DNA of 64,000 nt, from NCBI GenBank assembly GCA_026239495.1, contig CP110830.1, positions 372,001 through 436,000 on the forward strand, given 5' to 3'. The notes under the pieces were generated by a model. That model saw nothing but the letters and a program-made list of their open reading frames with translations, ran no database searches and was not told where the DNA came from. The translations under genes and the position numbers were made by a program. Within the stretch, counting starts at the first letter, position 1. Each line of letters starts with the position of its first letter. This document shows, in pieces, positions 1 through 11,771 of this stretch. This stretch comes from Spiroplasma phoeniceum. GTDB lineage: Bacteria > Bacillota_I > Bacilli_A > Mycoplasmatales > Mycoplasmataceae.

Positions 1-385
1 AAAATGTTTAATTCTTTTTTTATGTTTAATTCTAACTTCAGAACATATTTGCAATATCTTCATATAACGACATACAGTACTTGCTGATATTTTTATTTTT
101 TGTTCTTCCAAATCAAGGTTTATTTGTCGATGACCTTTATTTTTATTGTTTTTTTTAAATTATTTTAATTATTTCTAATATATTGTAATCAATTTTTCAT
201 TCATATTTTTCATGAATATTTTTATATTTATTTCATGCATCATATGAAATGCATAATATTTTTAAAAATCATCTTAATGGTAAGATTGAGTTGTTATTTA
301 ATTCGTTTTTAATAAAATTAATTTTTTTTCTAATATTCATCTTTGTTTTTGTTTTTGGAAGAGATTCAAGCTTTTTTAAAATATT
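1..385 (-). mobile_element. IS3/IS150-like element, 3' fragment
   Basis: Antisense to the middle of the fused OrfAB transposase seen more completely at 30086-33689 and 39525-40579. It covers the part that reads from the linker before OrfB into the OrfB N-terminus. The copy runs off the window edge and is cut at its other side by the IS5-B element starting at 386. It is a transposase remnant with no complete reading frame here. Confidence 0.8.
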
Positions 386-1458
386 AGACTTCTTGCGTAA
401 CCTATTAAAAAATTGCAAATATTTTTAAAAAGACACTAATAGAAAAATATAATTTTAATTAATTATGTTGTTTATTTAAAAAATTAATGTTTTGCCACAA
501 CAAAAAATTAATTTATTATTTAAATTCTTTAATTTTAAATAAATCTTCTATGCTAACTGCAAATTATAAATTGAAGCAATTAAATTAAATCTTAAACTAA
601 ATCGTTTTCTTCGATTACGATATTTTTCTGTAATAATTTTAAATTTTTTAAGAATAGCAAAAATATTTTCAATAATAATTCTCATTTTTGAAACTATTCT
701 ATTACGTTGTTTTTGTTCTTTATTTAAATGTTTTTTCTTTGTTTTTTTTGTAGTTATTAGAATATTATTGTGAATTTTTTGTATTCCTTGATAACCACTA
801 TCAACTATTAATTTGGTATTTTTTAAAATTGATATTTTTGATTCTTTAAATAAAGCATAATCATGTTTTTTTCCAAGCGAAAAACTTGTTGCAATATTTT
901 TTTGGTTTCTTGTTCGATAATTACTTGTTTTTTAATAGTGTTTTTTTCTTTTTACCAGAATAAGATTGTTTTTGTCTTTTTTTGTGCGCTGGATTGGGGT
1001 TTTAATAACATCAATAATAATAGTTTTATCATTAAAATAATCATTTATTAGTGATTTTTTACCAGCGAGTTGTTGAAAATAAGAGTGTTTAATTAAAATA
1101 TCTTCAATTCAATTGATATTGCTATAACAACTAGATTCACTAATATCAAAACTTTTAGCAAGATGAAAATAAGTCCGATATTCTCGTCAATACGATAAAG
1201 TCATCAATAATCGATTTTCTAGTGATAATTTATTAGCTTTGCCACCTTTTTTAAATTTTTCTATTTCAGATACTTGTAAAATATTTAACATTTTATTAAA
1301 AGTAGCTTTTTTACTCCGGTTAATCGCAATAATTATTTATCATTAATAAAATTAAATTTATCAAATTTCATAATTTTAATCTCCTATAATTTCTATTTTA
1401 ATTTAAAAATATTTTATAGGAATTTTAAAATAATTATATTAGGTTATGCAAGAAGTCT
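386..1458 (-). mobile_element. IS5-family element, subtype B, degraded copy
   Basis: Both ends carry AGACTTCTTGC-type inverted repeats (GCGTAACC end at 386, TTATGCAAGAAGTCT end at 1458). The flanks read ATT on both sides, the 3-bp duplication typical of this element. It belongs to the B subtype: its right end reads AAAAAGACACTAATAG, where subtype A has AAAAAGGGGTTAATA. It inserted into an IS3 copy on the left. Confidence 0.9.
548..1371 (-). pseudogene. IS5-family transposase (subtype B), inactivated
   Basis: This is the DDE transposase of the surrounding IS. The start codon follows an AGGAGATT ribosome site. The reading frame carries TAA at 1333-1335, where the sister copy at 62242-63068 has GAA. 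It is further disturbed around the frameshift zone, where the T-run is interrupted. The DSGYQG segment carrying the second catalytic Asp is still readable. No functional protein is expected. Confidence 0.85.
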
Positions 1459-1523
1459 ATTATTATATTTCAACCCAAGATGCAACATTGTAGCCAGCGG
1501 TGGGCAATTTTTTAACACATTTT

Positions 1524-2162
1524 ATGTTACAACCCATTAATGATGAAGATGAATATTGATTAAAAAATCAAGATGATAATACAATTTTCACAATATTTTC
1601 AAAAGAAAGAGAAGCTCATACTTTATGATCAATTATTAATTATAATTTTAATAATCCTTCAAATGTTCCAGCATTTGAGTTACCAACAACTAATGTTTTA
1701 TTTAAAACATATATTGCAAGTATGCTAACCCATTTGCTAACAGCTAACCAATTATATCGTGATTTTATTTTGTTTCCATTAATTCGTAATACAACGGAAG
1801 ATACTTGTACGACGTTACAAATAAAAATGGAAGAATATACTTTAGATTGTAGTCATTTTCCAACAACGATTTATTATTTAACAATTAATTTAAATTCAAA
1901 TGTTTTTTGAAGTTATAAATTTAATAAAGATTTACAAGAATATTTAATTAATTATATTCAGAATCATCCAAGGTTTATTTTTAAACAAAATATGACAAAA
2001 GCAGAAATTATTAAATTATGGCTAACAAATGTTTATAGTGATTCAAATAATTTTAAAATTAGTAATATTAAGACAATTGAAAATATTGATGAATTATATT
2101 GTTATTTAAAAAATAAAATTATTTTTCATTTTGATCAGTTAGATACTAGTAAAGTTAATTAA
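1524..2162 (+). CDS. Hypothetical protein, possibly 5'-truncated
   Basis: A 212-codon frame (UGA as Trp) starting MLQPINDEDEYW and ending DTSKVN. I do not recognise the family. It has no signal peptide or obvious membrane segment, and is rich in Asn, Ile, Thr and aromatic residues. The frame stays open upstream to about 1494, and no good Shine-Dalgarno site precedes the ATG. The true N-terminus may therefore have been removed by the IS5-B insertion that ends 65 bp upstream. It is followed by a strong bidirectional terminator shared with trpS. The gene reads cleanly to its stop, so the remaining part has not visibly decayed. Confidence 0.55.
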
Positions 2163-2256
2163 AATGGAAAATTTAATTTTAAAGTAACTTACCAAAATTG
2201 TAATTATATGTGAGAATTAAATGAATTAAAATACCAAATTCAAAACTAAATATAAC

Positions 2257-2298
2257 AAAAATAGACACATAAATTTTATACTTTATGTGTCTATTTTT
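2257..2298. terminator. Bidirectional rho-independent terminator
   Basis: A long hairpin with arms AAAAATAGACACATAAA and the matching TTTATGTGTCTATTTTT, with A and T runs on both sides. It lies between the convergent hypothetical gene ending at 2162 and trpS ending at 2309, and can serve both. Confidence 0.85.
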
Positions 2299-2308
2299 TA
2301 TTTAAAGG

Positions 2309-3331
2309 CTACTTTTTTTTATAATTTAATCCAACAACATTTTTAACTTTTGTTATTTTTTTATTAGCAATTGCTCGTGCTTTTGTTGATCCTAAATCAA
2401 TTAATTCATCAATTGCTTGATCTTGCATTAATTTGTGGTATTTTTTTTGAATTGGTTCTAAAACTTCAATAATTGTATTGGCAACTTGTTCTTTTAATTG
2501 GCCATAATCGTGTCGAGCAAATTCCTTAACAGCTGCTTCAATTGTTACTTTTTTTAAAACAGCATAAATTGTTAAAATATTACTTACGCCTGGTTTTTGT
2601 TCAGGATTATAAGCAATTTTTCCTTCTGAATCAGTTACGGCACTACGTATTTTTTTTCGAATTACTTCGGGTGCATCTAATAAGCCGATAAAAGATTTAG
2701 GATCATTGGAAGATTTACTCATTTTTTTAGTTGGATTTTGTAAATCCATAATTTTACCACCAATTGGTGGAATAAAGTCGGTCGGAATTTTAAATAAATA
2801 TTGTTGATAACGATTATTCATTCGTTCGGCAATATTTCGTATTAATTCAATGTGTTGTTTTTGGTCTTTTCCAACTGGAATTAAATCAGCATCATATAAT
2901 AAAATATCCGCGGCCATTAAAGTTGGGTAAGTTAATAATCCGGTTGGAATAAATTCAGTTCCATTTTCTGCTTTCATTTTTATTGATTTGTCTTTAAATT
3001 GTGTCATTCGTGATAATTCCCCAATAGTTGTATTGCACAATAAAATATGTGCCAATAAGGTAACTTCTAAGACATCTGATTGAACAAAAATTATTGCTTT
3101 TTGTGGGTTCAAACCACACGCATAATATAATGCAACCATATTTTTAATGTTATTTCGTAATTCTTCTTTGCTAATTGGAATTGTAATTGCATGTAAGTTT
3201 GCCACAAAAATAATTAAATTATTATCTTTTTGTAATTCAATAAAATTTTTTATCGCCCCAATATAATTTCCTAAAGTTAATTGCCCTGTCGCAGTAATGC
3301 CTGAAACAATTGTTGGTTTTTTTTGTTCCAT
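2309..3331 (-). CDS. trpS: Tryptophanyl-tRNA synthetase
   Basis: Charges tRNA-Trp with tryptophan in the cytoplasm. The protein is 340 residues, the usual bacterial TrpRS length. The class I signature is GQLTLGNYIGA at residues 16-26 (HIGH equivalent). The GKDQKQH substrate-pocket segment is near 154-160, and KMSKS is at 203-207. I start at the ATG preceded by AAGGGAGAAC; the frame is open 48 bp further upstream, but without a ribosome site. In Mollicutes this enzyme must serve tRNAs reading both UGG and UGA, consistent with the many in-frame TGA codons here. It is transcribed divergently from eno. I see no T-box leader in the 130 bp upstream. The gene is intact. Confidence 0.97.
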   Translation of the reverse strand: MEQKKPTIVSGITATGQLTLGNYIGAIKNFIELQKDNNLIIFVANLHAITIPISKEELRNNIKNMVALYYACGLNPQKAIIFVQSDVLEVTLLAHILLCNTTIGELSRMTQFKDKSIKMKAENGTEFIPTGLLTYPTLMAADILLYDADLIPVGKDQKQHIELIRNIAERMNNRYQQYLFKIPTDFIPPIGGKIMDLQNPTKKMSKSSNDPKSFIGLLDAPEVIRKKIRSAVTDSEGKIAYNPEQKPGVSNILTIYAVLKKVTIEAAVKEFARHDYGQLKEQVANTIIEVLEPIQKKYHKLMQDQAIDELIDLGSTKARAIANKKITKVKNVVGLNYKKK

Positions 3332-3462
3332 ATGTTCTCCCTTCTTGTCCAAATTTAATAACATATTTAGTAAAATCATAGCAAATATTTTATTTTTTCC
3401 AAAATAAAAACAATAAAAGTAGTATTTTTCTTGGATTTTTAACCAATTTTGTTTACTATTTT

Positions 3463-3491
3463 TTGAACAAATAATATAATAACATTATACA
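3463..3491 (+). promoter_or_regulatory. Promoter of eno
   Basis: A TTGAAC -35 box and a TATACA -10 box are separated by 17 bp, ending 22 bp before the eno start codon. The eno ribosome site AAGGAGAG follows. It looks like an ordinary housekeeping sigma promoter. Confidence 0.75.
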
Positions 3492-3513
3492 CTTAAAAGG
3501 AGAGTAAAAAATT

Positions 3514-4890
<1,377 letters not shown>

Positions 4891-4903
4891 CCTTTTATAA
4901 GGT

Positions 4904-5413
4904 TACAATGATTCTTTTAACTGAGAATATGAAATAAAAAACCTTTCTAGGTTATTATTAAATATATAAAGTTAGGAGAAACATTTTTTTATATGGGAAA
5001 TGGTAAAACTAAATGGTCAAAAGACCATGATATTGAATTTAAAACTAAAATTATTAACGAATATTACGAATATAATAAATCAATATCTTTAATATCTAAA
5101 GAATATGAAATAAGTACTGCAACTATTTCTAGGCGAAGTAATGTTTTTAATAAAGATAAAAAATTTGATAAACGAACATATATTAAAAAAATGCCAATTT
5201 TTAATAATCCGCATGATGAAACTATATATTTATTAACAAAAGAAAATGAACAAATAAAAGCAGAAAATAATATTTTAAAAAAGCTTGAATATATTCCAAA
5301 AACAAAAACAAAGATGAATATTAGAAAACAAATTGATTTTATTAAAAACGAACTAAATAACAAATCAACACTACCATTAAGATGATTTTTAAAAATATTA
5401 TGCATTTCATATG
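4904..5413 (+). mobile_element. IS3/IS150-like element, 5' half
   Basis: Starts with the left end TACAATGATTCTTTTAACTG and runs into the OrfB part of the transposase. It stops where the right end of an oppositely oriented copy (5414-7818) begins, so the two copies lie tail to tail and the 3' half of this one is missing. A small AACC/GGTT hairpin sits in the leader, as in the other copies. Confidence 0.85.
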
Positions 5414-5430
5414 TGCACAGTTTCAAATAA
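4993..5430 (+). pseudogene. IS3-family transposase OrfA part, truncated
   Basis: A 145-codon frame starting MGNGKTKWSKDHDIEF behind a TTAGGAGAA ribosome site. It contains the helix-turn-helix region (SLISKEYEISTATISRRSNV) and the leucine-zipper-like segment (LLTKENEQIKAENNILKKLE). It then continues in the same frame into the start of OrfB (LPLRWFLKILCISY), where it is cut by the next IS end. OrfA and OrfB are therefore one frame in this element, without the frameshift usual for IS3. The catalytic DDE region is absent. Confidence 0.85.
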
Positions 5431-6576
5431 CTGAGAATTATTTTTTTTAATTTAAAATGCTTTTTAATTCAAATTGAATTGGGGGCATTTTTAATTTTAA
5501 AACCCTTCTATAATTATTATACTCAACAATATAATTATCTATAATACTTTTTAGCTCATTAAAATTTTTGTATTTTGTTATATTTTTATTTTCTGTTTTT
5601 AAAATTGAAAACCAATTTTCAATAGGTGAATTATCTAAATAATTTCCACGTCGAGACATGCTTATAGTTATTCCATAATCTCTTAATAAATAAAAATATG
5701 CATGTGAAGTAAAATTAATGCCTTGATCATAATTAATTATTAATTTACCAGGTTTAATTTTCCGATTAATTAAGCTTTGTTTTAAACAATTAATTACTCA
5801 ATTTACTGCCATTCTTACTGTTAGTGATTATCCAACAATTGCATTACTAAATAAGTCTTTAATAGAAAATAAATATACTGATTATGAATATATTTTAATT
5901 ATTGTAATATCAATTGATCATTTTTGATTCATTTGATTAGAATGAAAATTACGTTTAAGTAAATAGGGGTATTTTTTATGTTAATATAACATATTATTAA
6001 AATGTTTAATTCGTTTTTTATGTTTAATTCTAACCTCAGAACATATTTGTAATATCTTCATATAAAGATATACAGTACTCGCTGATATTTTTATTTTTTG
6101 TTCTTCCAAATCAAGTTTTATTTGTCGATGACCTTTATTTTTATTTTTTTTCAAATTATTTTAATTATTTCTAATATATTGTAATCAATTTTTCATTCAT
6201 ATTTTTCATGAATATTTTTATATTTATTTCATGTATCATATGAAATGCATAATATTTTTAAAAATCATCTTAATGGTAAGATTGAGTTGTTATTTAATTC
6301 TTTTTTAATAAAATCAATTTTTTTCTAATATTAATCTTTGTTTTTGTTTTTGGAAGAGATTAAATCTTTTTTAAAATATTATTCTCTGCTTTTATTTGTT
6401 CATTTTCTTTTGTTAATAAATATATAGTTTCATCATGCGGATTATTAAAAATTGGCATTTTTTTTAATATATGTTTGTTTATCAAATTTTTTATCTTTAT
6501 TAAAAACATTACTTCGCCTAGAAATAGTTGCAGTACTTATTTCATATTTTTTAGATATTAAAGATATTGATTTATT

Positions 6577-7646
6577 AGACTTCTTGCATAACCCATTAAA
6601 ATAATTTCAAATATTTGTAAAAAGGGGTTAATATAAAATTATAATTTTAATTAATTATGTCTTTTATTTAAAAATTTAATATTTTGCCACAACGAAAAAT
6701 TATTTTATTATTCAAATTCGTTAATTTTAAATAAATCTTTTATGATAACTATAATAATTGTAAATTATAAATTGAAGCAATTAAATTAAATCTTAAACTA
6801 AATCGTTTTCTACGATTTCTATATTTTTCTGTAATAATTTTAAATTTTTTAAGAATAGCAAAAATATTTTCAATAATAATTCTTATTTTTGAAACTAGTC
6901 TATTATGTTGTTTTTGTTCTTTATTTAAATGTTTTTTCTTAGTTTTCTTTGTGGGCATTATAACATTATTGTGAATTTTTTGTATTCCTTGATAACCACT
7001 ATCAACTATTAATTTGGTATTTTTTAAAATTGCGATTTTTGATTCTTTAAATAAAGCATAATCGTGTTTTTTACCAAGTGAAAAACTTGTTGCAATAATT
7101 TTTTTGGTTTCTTGTTCGATAATTACTTGTGTTTTAATAGTGTGTTTTTTCTTTTTACCAGAATAAGATTGTTTTTGTCTTTTTTTGGGCGTTGGATTGG
7201 GGTTTCGGTAGCATCAATAATAATAGTTTTATCATTAAAATAATCATTTATTAGTGCTTTTTTACCAGCAACTTGCTGAAAATCAGGGTGTTTAATTAAA
7301 ATATCTTCAATTCACTTGATATTGCGATAACAATTAGATTCACTAATTCCGAAATTTTTTCCAAGATGAAAATAAGTTCGATATTCTCGTCAATACGATA
7401 AAGTCATCAATAATCGATTTTCTAGTGATAATTTATTAGCTTTGCCACCTTTTTTAAATTTTTCTATTTCAGCTACTTGTAAAATATCTAACATTTTATT
7501 AAAAATATCTTGTTTTATTCCTGTTAATCTTAATCATTATTTATCATTAATATTTTTAAATTCATCAAATTTCATAATTTAATATCCTCATAAATTATAT
7601 TTTATAATAATATTTTAATAATAAAACCAGGTATCGCAAGAAGTCT
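6577..7646 (-). mobile_element. IS5-family element, subtype A
   Basis: A 1,070-bp copy with ends AGACTTCTTGCATAACCC and, inverted, AGACTTCTTGCGATACC. ATT lies on both sides. It sits inside the IS3 copy at 5414-7818. Confidence 0.93.
6749..7575 (-). pseudogene. IS5-family transposase with nonsense mutation
   Basis: Transposase of the surrounding IS5-A. Codon positions 7537-7539 read TAA where almost all sister copies read GAA in NDKEWLR, so translation stops about 13 codons in. The remainder, including the frameshift site and the C-terminal MPTKKTKKKH... segment, matches the other copies. Confidence 0.85.
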
Positions 7647-7821
7647 ATTATATTCGTAATATTCGTTAATAATTTTAGTTTTAAATTCAATATCATAGTC
7701 TTTTAACCCTTTAGTTTTACCATTTCCCATATAAAAAATGTTTCTCCTAACTTTATATATTTAATAATAACCTAGAAAGGTTTTTTATTTCATATTCTCA
7801 GTTAAAAGAAACATTGTAAAA

Positions 7822-8089
7822 TTAATTTATCTCTCTTTTATTTTGTTCCAATTTTATAATTAATTCTTTTTCTTCTTTAATTTTATTATTAAATTTTGAA
7901 ATTGAATCAAAAACATCATTAAAACATTTTTCTTGGTCTTCTAAAATATCTCATACACCCAATATATAATCATTTTGTGTTTTTAAGTCAATAAGTTTAA
8001 TTAAAAAAACCACCATACTCTTTAAATTTTTTAATCTCAAAATTATTGCTATCAATTGATAATATTAAATTATTTGTTTTAAAAATCAT
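7822..8089 (-). pseudogene. Small hypothetical protein, frameshifted
   Basis: Starts MIFKTNNLILSIDSNNF, preceded by an AAAGAGGTAA ribosome site. It reads KKFKEYGGFFN and then hits a stop. One base earlier in the A-run near 8003-8010 the frame continues as LIDLKTQNDYILGVWDILE and ends KLEQNKREIN. About 88 residues would result from the joined frames, and the C-terminal half looks like a coiled coil. I do not recognise it. It abuts the left end of the IS3 copy. Confidence 0.45.
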
Positions 8090-8414
8090 TTTTTTTACCT
8101 CTTTGATTAAATTAATAAAGAGGTAAAAACCTTATCATTCTTACTTGAAATTATTATTTATTGATATATAATTACTAATAAAAATGATGAGTGGTCATTC
8201 TTTTTTTATTTAACTGGAATAATAATATCATACTATTTTACCAATATAATACCTTTTGTAAGACACAAAAAAAATAACTAAATTTAATATATTTTATTGC
8301 TAATTTAGGTCTTAAAACAAGTAATAAAGGTATTTAAAATAACTAATTTACCCTTATATATATATATATATAATTTGATAATTTAATAAATATCAGAAAA
8401 GAGGGTTAATTGGA
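8090..8414. other. Intergenic region, no gene seen
   Basis: AT-rich. It holds the ribosome site of the small gene to its left, a weak hairpin (AATGA/TCATT followed by a T-run near 8180-8210), and a TATATA run at 8355-8370 just before the lipoprotein start, which may be part of its promoter. Confidence 0.4.
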
Positions 8415-8672
8415 ATGAAACGATTATTAATTATAATAGGTGCAATTAGCTTAGTAGGAACAAGCACAACAAGTTTAGTTGCTTGCAATACACCATAAGA
8501 ATATACAAAATAAGAATTAAAAAACAAAAATAATATAACTACAAAAGATGGTATTTTAGAATGAATAGCGCCACAAGAATTTTGATTTAATGAAATTTAT
8601 AATAAGTTATATTATTTAGTGTGGCGTAATGATAAAAGTAATGATTTAAGAATTAATAAATTTAACAATAAT
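8415..8672 (+). pseudogene. Lipoprotein fragment with premature stops
   Basis: Begins MKRLLIIIGAISLVGTSTTS followed by LVAC, a textbook spiroplasmal lipoprotein signal with lipobox, so the ancestor was a surface lipoprotein. Two in-frame TAA codons follow within 15 codons of the Cys. Beyond them the frame stays open (GILEWIAPQEFWFNEIYNKL) until IS5-A cuts it at 8673. A GAGGG ribosome site precedes the start. It is a degraded, 3'-truncated lipoprotein gene; the rest is not found in the window. Confidence 0.75.
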
Positions 8673-9742
8673 AGACTTCTTGCATAACCCATTAAAATAA
8701 TTTCAAATATTTGTAAAAAGGGGTTAATATAAAATTATAATTTTAATTAATTATGTCTTTTATTTAAAAATTTAATATTTTGCCACAACGAAAAATTATT
8801 TTATTATTCAAATTCGTTAATTTTAAATAAATCTTTTATGATAACTATAATAATTGTAAATTATAAATTGAAGCAATTAAATTAAATCTTAAACTAAATC
8901 GTTTCCTTCGATTACGATATTTTTCTGTAATAATTTTAAATTTTTTAAGAATAGCAAAAATATTTTCAATAATAATTCTTATTTTTGAAACTAGTCTATT
9001 ATGTTGTTTTTGTTCTTTATTTAAATGTTTTTTCTTAGTTTTCTTTGTGGGCATTATAACATTATTGTGAATTTTTTGTATTCCTTGATAACCACTATCA
9101 ACTATTAATTTGGTATTTTTTAAAATTGCGATTTTTGATTCTTTAAATAAAGCATAATCGTGTTTTTTACCAAGCGAAAAACTTGTTGCAATAATTTTTT
9201 TGGTTTCTTGTTCGATAATTACTTGTGTTTTAATAGTGTGTTTTTTCTTTTTACCAGAATAAGATTGTTTTTGTCTTTTTTTGGGCGTTGGATTGGGGTT
9301 TCGGTAAAATCAATAATAATAGTTTTATCATTAAAATAATCATTTATTAGTGCTTTTTTACCAGCAACTTGCTGAAAATCAGGGTGTTTAATTAAAATAT
9401 CTTCAATTCACTTGATATTGCGATAACAATTAGCTTCACTAATTCCGAAATTTTTTCCAAGATGAAAATAAGTTCGATATTCTCGTCAATACGATAAAGT
9501 CATCAATAATCGATTTTCTAGTGATAATTTATTAGCTTTACCACCTTTTTTAAATTTTTCTATTTCAGCTACTTGTAAAATATCTAACATTTTATTAAAA
9601 ATATCTTGTTTTATTCCTGTTAATCTTAATCATTCTTTATCATTAATATTTTTAAATTCATCAAATTTCATAATTTAATATCCTCATAAATTATATTTTA
9701 TAATAATATTTTAATAATAAAACCAGGTATCGCAAGAAGTCT
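8673..9742 (-). mobile_element. IS5-family element, subtype A
   Basis: A 1,070-bp copy with both inverted ends intact and AAT on both sides. The left flank is a lipoprotein gene and the right flank a phage capsid-like gene, so this copy also marks a rearrangement junction, or replaced the intervening DNA by recombination between two IS copies. Confidence 0.92.
8845..9671 (-). CDS. IS5-family transposase (two frames, -1 frameshift)
   Basis: The first frame runs from MKFDEFKNINDKEW to just past the first catalytic Asp. The second frame carries the rest. They overlap at a CCCAAAAAAAGAC site suited to -1 slippage. In this copy the residue after the first catalytic Asp is altered (DFT instead of DAT). 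Otherwise no stop is seen. Confidence 0.75.
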
Positions 9743-10409
9743 AATATGTTGTTTCTTCAACAGTTTTCATTGCTCCACTTGTTGCAATTACGCTATTTAT
9801 TTGGTCGTTTACTCCAAGTTGTAACTGTAATTTATTACGAATTCCACGAATAAAATCAGCCGAACCTAATACAACTGTTTCTGATGGGGTAAAGCCATTT
9901 TCATATATTTTATCCATAATTTCATCATGTATTTGTAAAGCATTAGTATCATCTGCTTTTTGTCCTTGAATAGTTGTAACTGTTCCTTTATTAATAATTT
10001 CTAAAATTTTATTGCGTTTATAAGCAACTTCAGTATCAATTGCTTGCTCAATATCATCAGCCCAAAGATTAGGATTAAAATCACTTTCTACGGGGTCTAA
10101 TTTACGAGCAAAAGTTAAAATTGTATCTAATTCAACAATTCCATCTTCAAATTCCACTGTTGAATATTTTAGTAGGTTATCATCAGTATTAAATACTTGA
10201 CCGTTTGCTCCCAAACCTTCATTATATTTAATATTTTTCTTTCTTTTATATGTTAAACCAAACTTATTGGCTTCTTTTCAAGAAAATAGTGCTTCTCAAC
10301 TAAATTTTTGTTGATAAGTTTGTAAATATCATTGTTCAAATGTTTCTCGGTCTCTTTGTGTTGCTTGATCAGCAATATCTCCAAAAATTATTTTTTGGTT
10401 TTGTGCCAT
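9743..10409 (-). pseudogene. Phage capsid-like protein (P1), 3'-truncated
   Basis: Starts MAQNQKIIFGDIADQATQRD behind GGAAG. Residues about 70 onward read GLGANGQVFNTDDNLLKYST and continue to VEETTY, where IS5-A cuts the gene. The copies at 17165 and 43019 show that the whole protein is 408 residues. I call it capsid-like from its size, its position just after a scaffold-like coiled-coil gene, and its sequence style; this is inference, not a recognised match. In-frame TGA codons (W) occur in QWYLQTYQQKFSW. The last 185 or so residues are missing. Confidence 0.6.
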
Positions 10410-10426
10410 AATTTACTTCCTTCTTT

Positions 10427-10885
10427 CTATTTATTAAATACATTGTCTGTATCTAAAATATTGTTTTCTTTGTTTTCTACCTTTGGTACGCCGCCAGTAT
10501 TAACTGTTTGTAGCTTAATTAATTCATCATAAACACTTTGCAATTGTGCTTTAAGGATTTCAATATCATCGCTAATATCATAAGAATTTAATAAAACATT
10601 TTTAAATTATTCATTATCAGTTAAAGAATCAATAAAGTCAATTACTTCAATTTGTTTTAATTGAATTGTTTGTTGTTCAATTTGTGAAGTTAATTCAGTA
10701 TTTTTTGTTGGTAGTTCGTTGATTTGTTGATTATTATTTTCTAAATTACTTGCATTAAATTCTTCAACTTCAGCAGTATTTTCTAAAATAATTTCAGCAG
10801 TTTTAATATCTAAACTACCATCTTCATTTTTAATAGGTTCATTATTTTCATCAATAAGAACATATTTTACATTTTTTAATGCCAT
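10427..10885 (-). pseudogene. Scaffold-like coiled-coil protein (P1), nonsense
   Basis: Starts MALKNVKYVLIDENNEPIKN, is acidic, and has a central coiled coil (INELPTKNTELTSQIEQQTI). It ends at the position equivalent to the intact P2 copy (18409-18867). TAA at 10607-10609 replaces GAA of DNEEF in the P2 copy. It lies 17 bp upstream of the capsid-like gene, the usual place of a phage scaffolding gene. Confidence 0.65.
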
Positions 10886-10897
10886 TGTTTTTTCATC

Positions 10898-11296
10898 CTA
10901 TTTTTTAATATTTGTATTTGTTCTTTTTCTAATCGCTTTTTGTATAATTTCAAAACTATCTACTATAAAAGATAAAAAATAGCGTTTAGTTTTTATATTT
11001 AACTGATTAAATACTGAGCCTTTAATTTTTATCTCATCATCTTTTTTTAATTTTAAAAACTCAGTTAAAATAGATGGGTTATATATTGATAATGTTGAAT
11101 AATTTAATCCGTCTCATTGACATTTAGCCGAACAAGCATCAACTTCAACACCCCCAGCAACCAGTGCCTTAATTTTAGTTTTAATCGGATTTTCATGTAA
11201 TCTAACAGTTAATTCTAACTTATTAATTTTTTTATTTTTTATTTTAGGTTTATTAGTTATTGATTTTTTAGGTAAATTACTTTTTCTTTGTGCCAT
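10898..11296 (-). CDS. Phage-module small protein, possible OB-fold
   Basis: 132 residues, starting MAQRKSNLPKKSI behind AAGGAG. A basic, Lys/Asn-rich N-terminal 30 residues is followed by a conserved core KLELTVRLHENPIKTKI, VDACSAKCQ, then DDEIKIKGSVFNQ and KRYFLSFIVDSFEII. The alternating hydrophobic pattern of the last part resembles the strands of single-stranded-DNA-binding OB folds. That would fit its place next to a RuvC-like nuclease, but it is inference only. This copy is intact. It overlaps the end of the nuclease gene by 20 bp, implying coupled translation. Related copies: 18879-19280 (nonsense), 45807-47282 (IS-split), 61337-61741 (intact). Confidence 0.6.
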
Positions 11297-11771
11297 TTTT
11301 GTCAACTCCTTTTGCTAAAAAATACTGTAAATGTTTTCAAGCATCGTGTTCGTGCTCTGACATTTTAATACTTCCTTTATAAATATAATTTTTCTTAATG
11401 ACTGGTGATTGTAAAATATATTTTAAATTAAATAGATATTTGCATAAAACTTTTAAACCACCAATAAATTTAGGAGTAGATAATGGATTTTTTATTTTTA
11501 AACCTTTATGAAGTTGATAATCTTCAATTATTACAATAAATTTATTTAAATAAGAACAAATTTTATTTTTAAACTCATTTAATATTAAATACATATTATT
11601 TATTGCTTCATCTTCATTTTTAGAATTAAAAGTAATATTATTAATTATTTTCTTTTGCAAAACATTATAAATAATAATACCAGTTTGTCCAATTCCAGCA
11701 GGGTCAATTGCAATAATATATTTTAATTTATTTGTTTTATTTTTTGTCAATTTGTAATATTTTTCATCCAT
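11277..11771 (-). CDS. RuvC-like nuclease of phage module (P1)
   Basis: 164 residues. It begins MDEKYYKLTKNKTNKLKYII and continues AIDPAGIGQTGIIIYN, an RNase H-fold start with the first acidic residue in IDPAG. A second acidic motif, VIIEDYQLHKG, follows near residue 80; this spacing is typical of RuvC/Holliday-junction-resolvase-like proteins. A likely role is branch resolution during phage DNA replication (inference from motifs). It overlaps the previous gene by 35 bp and the next by 20 bp. This is the only complete copy: P2 and P3 have one extra A in the A-run after the first ten codons, and P4 is truncated. Confidence 0.65.

Larger units (their letters stand above)
5447..7730 (-). pseudogene. 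IS3-family transposase, interrupted
   Basis: The OrfAB frame starts MGNGKTKGLKDYDIEF at 7730. It is broken by the IS5 insertion after NEYYEYN and by TAA where a sister copy reads GAA TAC TCA (near 5827). The C-terminal IS3 catalytic segment MSRRGNYLDNSPIENWF, with the final Glu of the DDE triad, is intact at 5447-5659. Not functional. Confidence 0.85.
5414..7818 (-). mobile_element. IS3/IS150-like element carrying an IS5 insertion
   Basis: The right end TGCACAGTTTCAAATAACTG is at 5414 and the left end, reading AACTGAGAAT inward, is near 7818. About 1,340 bp is IS3 sequence; the IS5-A copy at 6577-7646 splits it. Comparing the junction with the uninterrupted site near 33520 shows a 3-bp ATT duplication made by the IS5. 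Confidence 0.85.

Noticed and set aside
3332-3462. T-box leader for trpS
   Set aside because: No specifier loop, AGGGTGGNACCGCG-type box or terminator pair could be seen between trpS and eno.
5064-5426. 120-codon minus-strand frame within the IS3 copy
   Set aside because: It is the antisense of OrfA, very hydrophobic because of the Lys/Asn-rich coding strand, and has no ribosome site.
6749-6958. A repeated 69-residue gene starting MPTKKTKKKH
   Set aside because: It is only the C-terminal piece of the IS5 transposase, isolated by the frameshift and by the internal ATG; not an independent gene.
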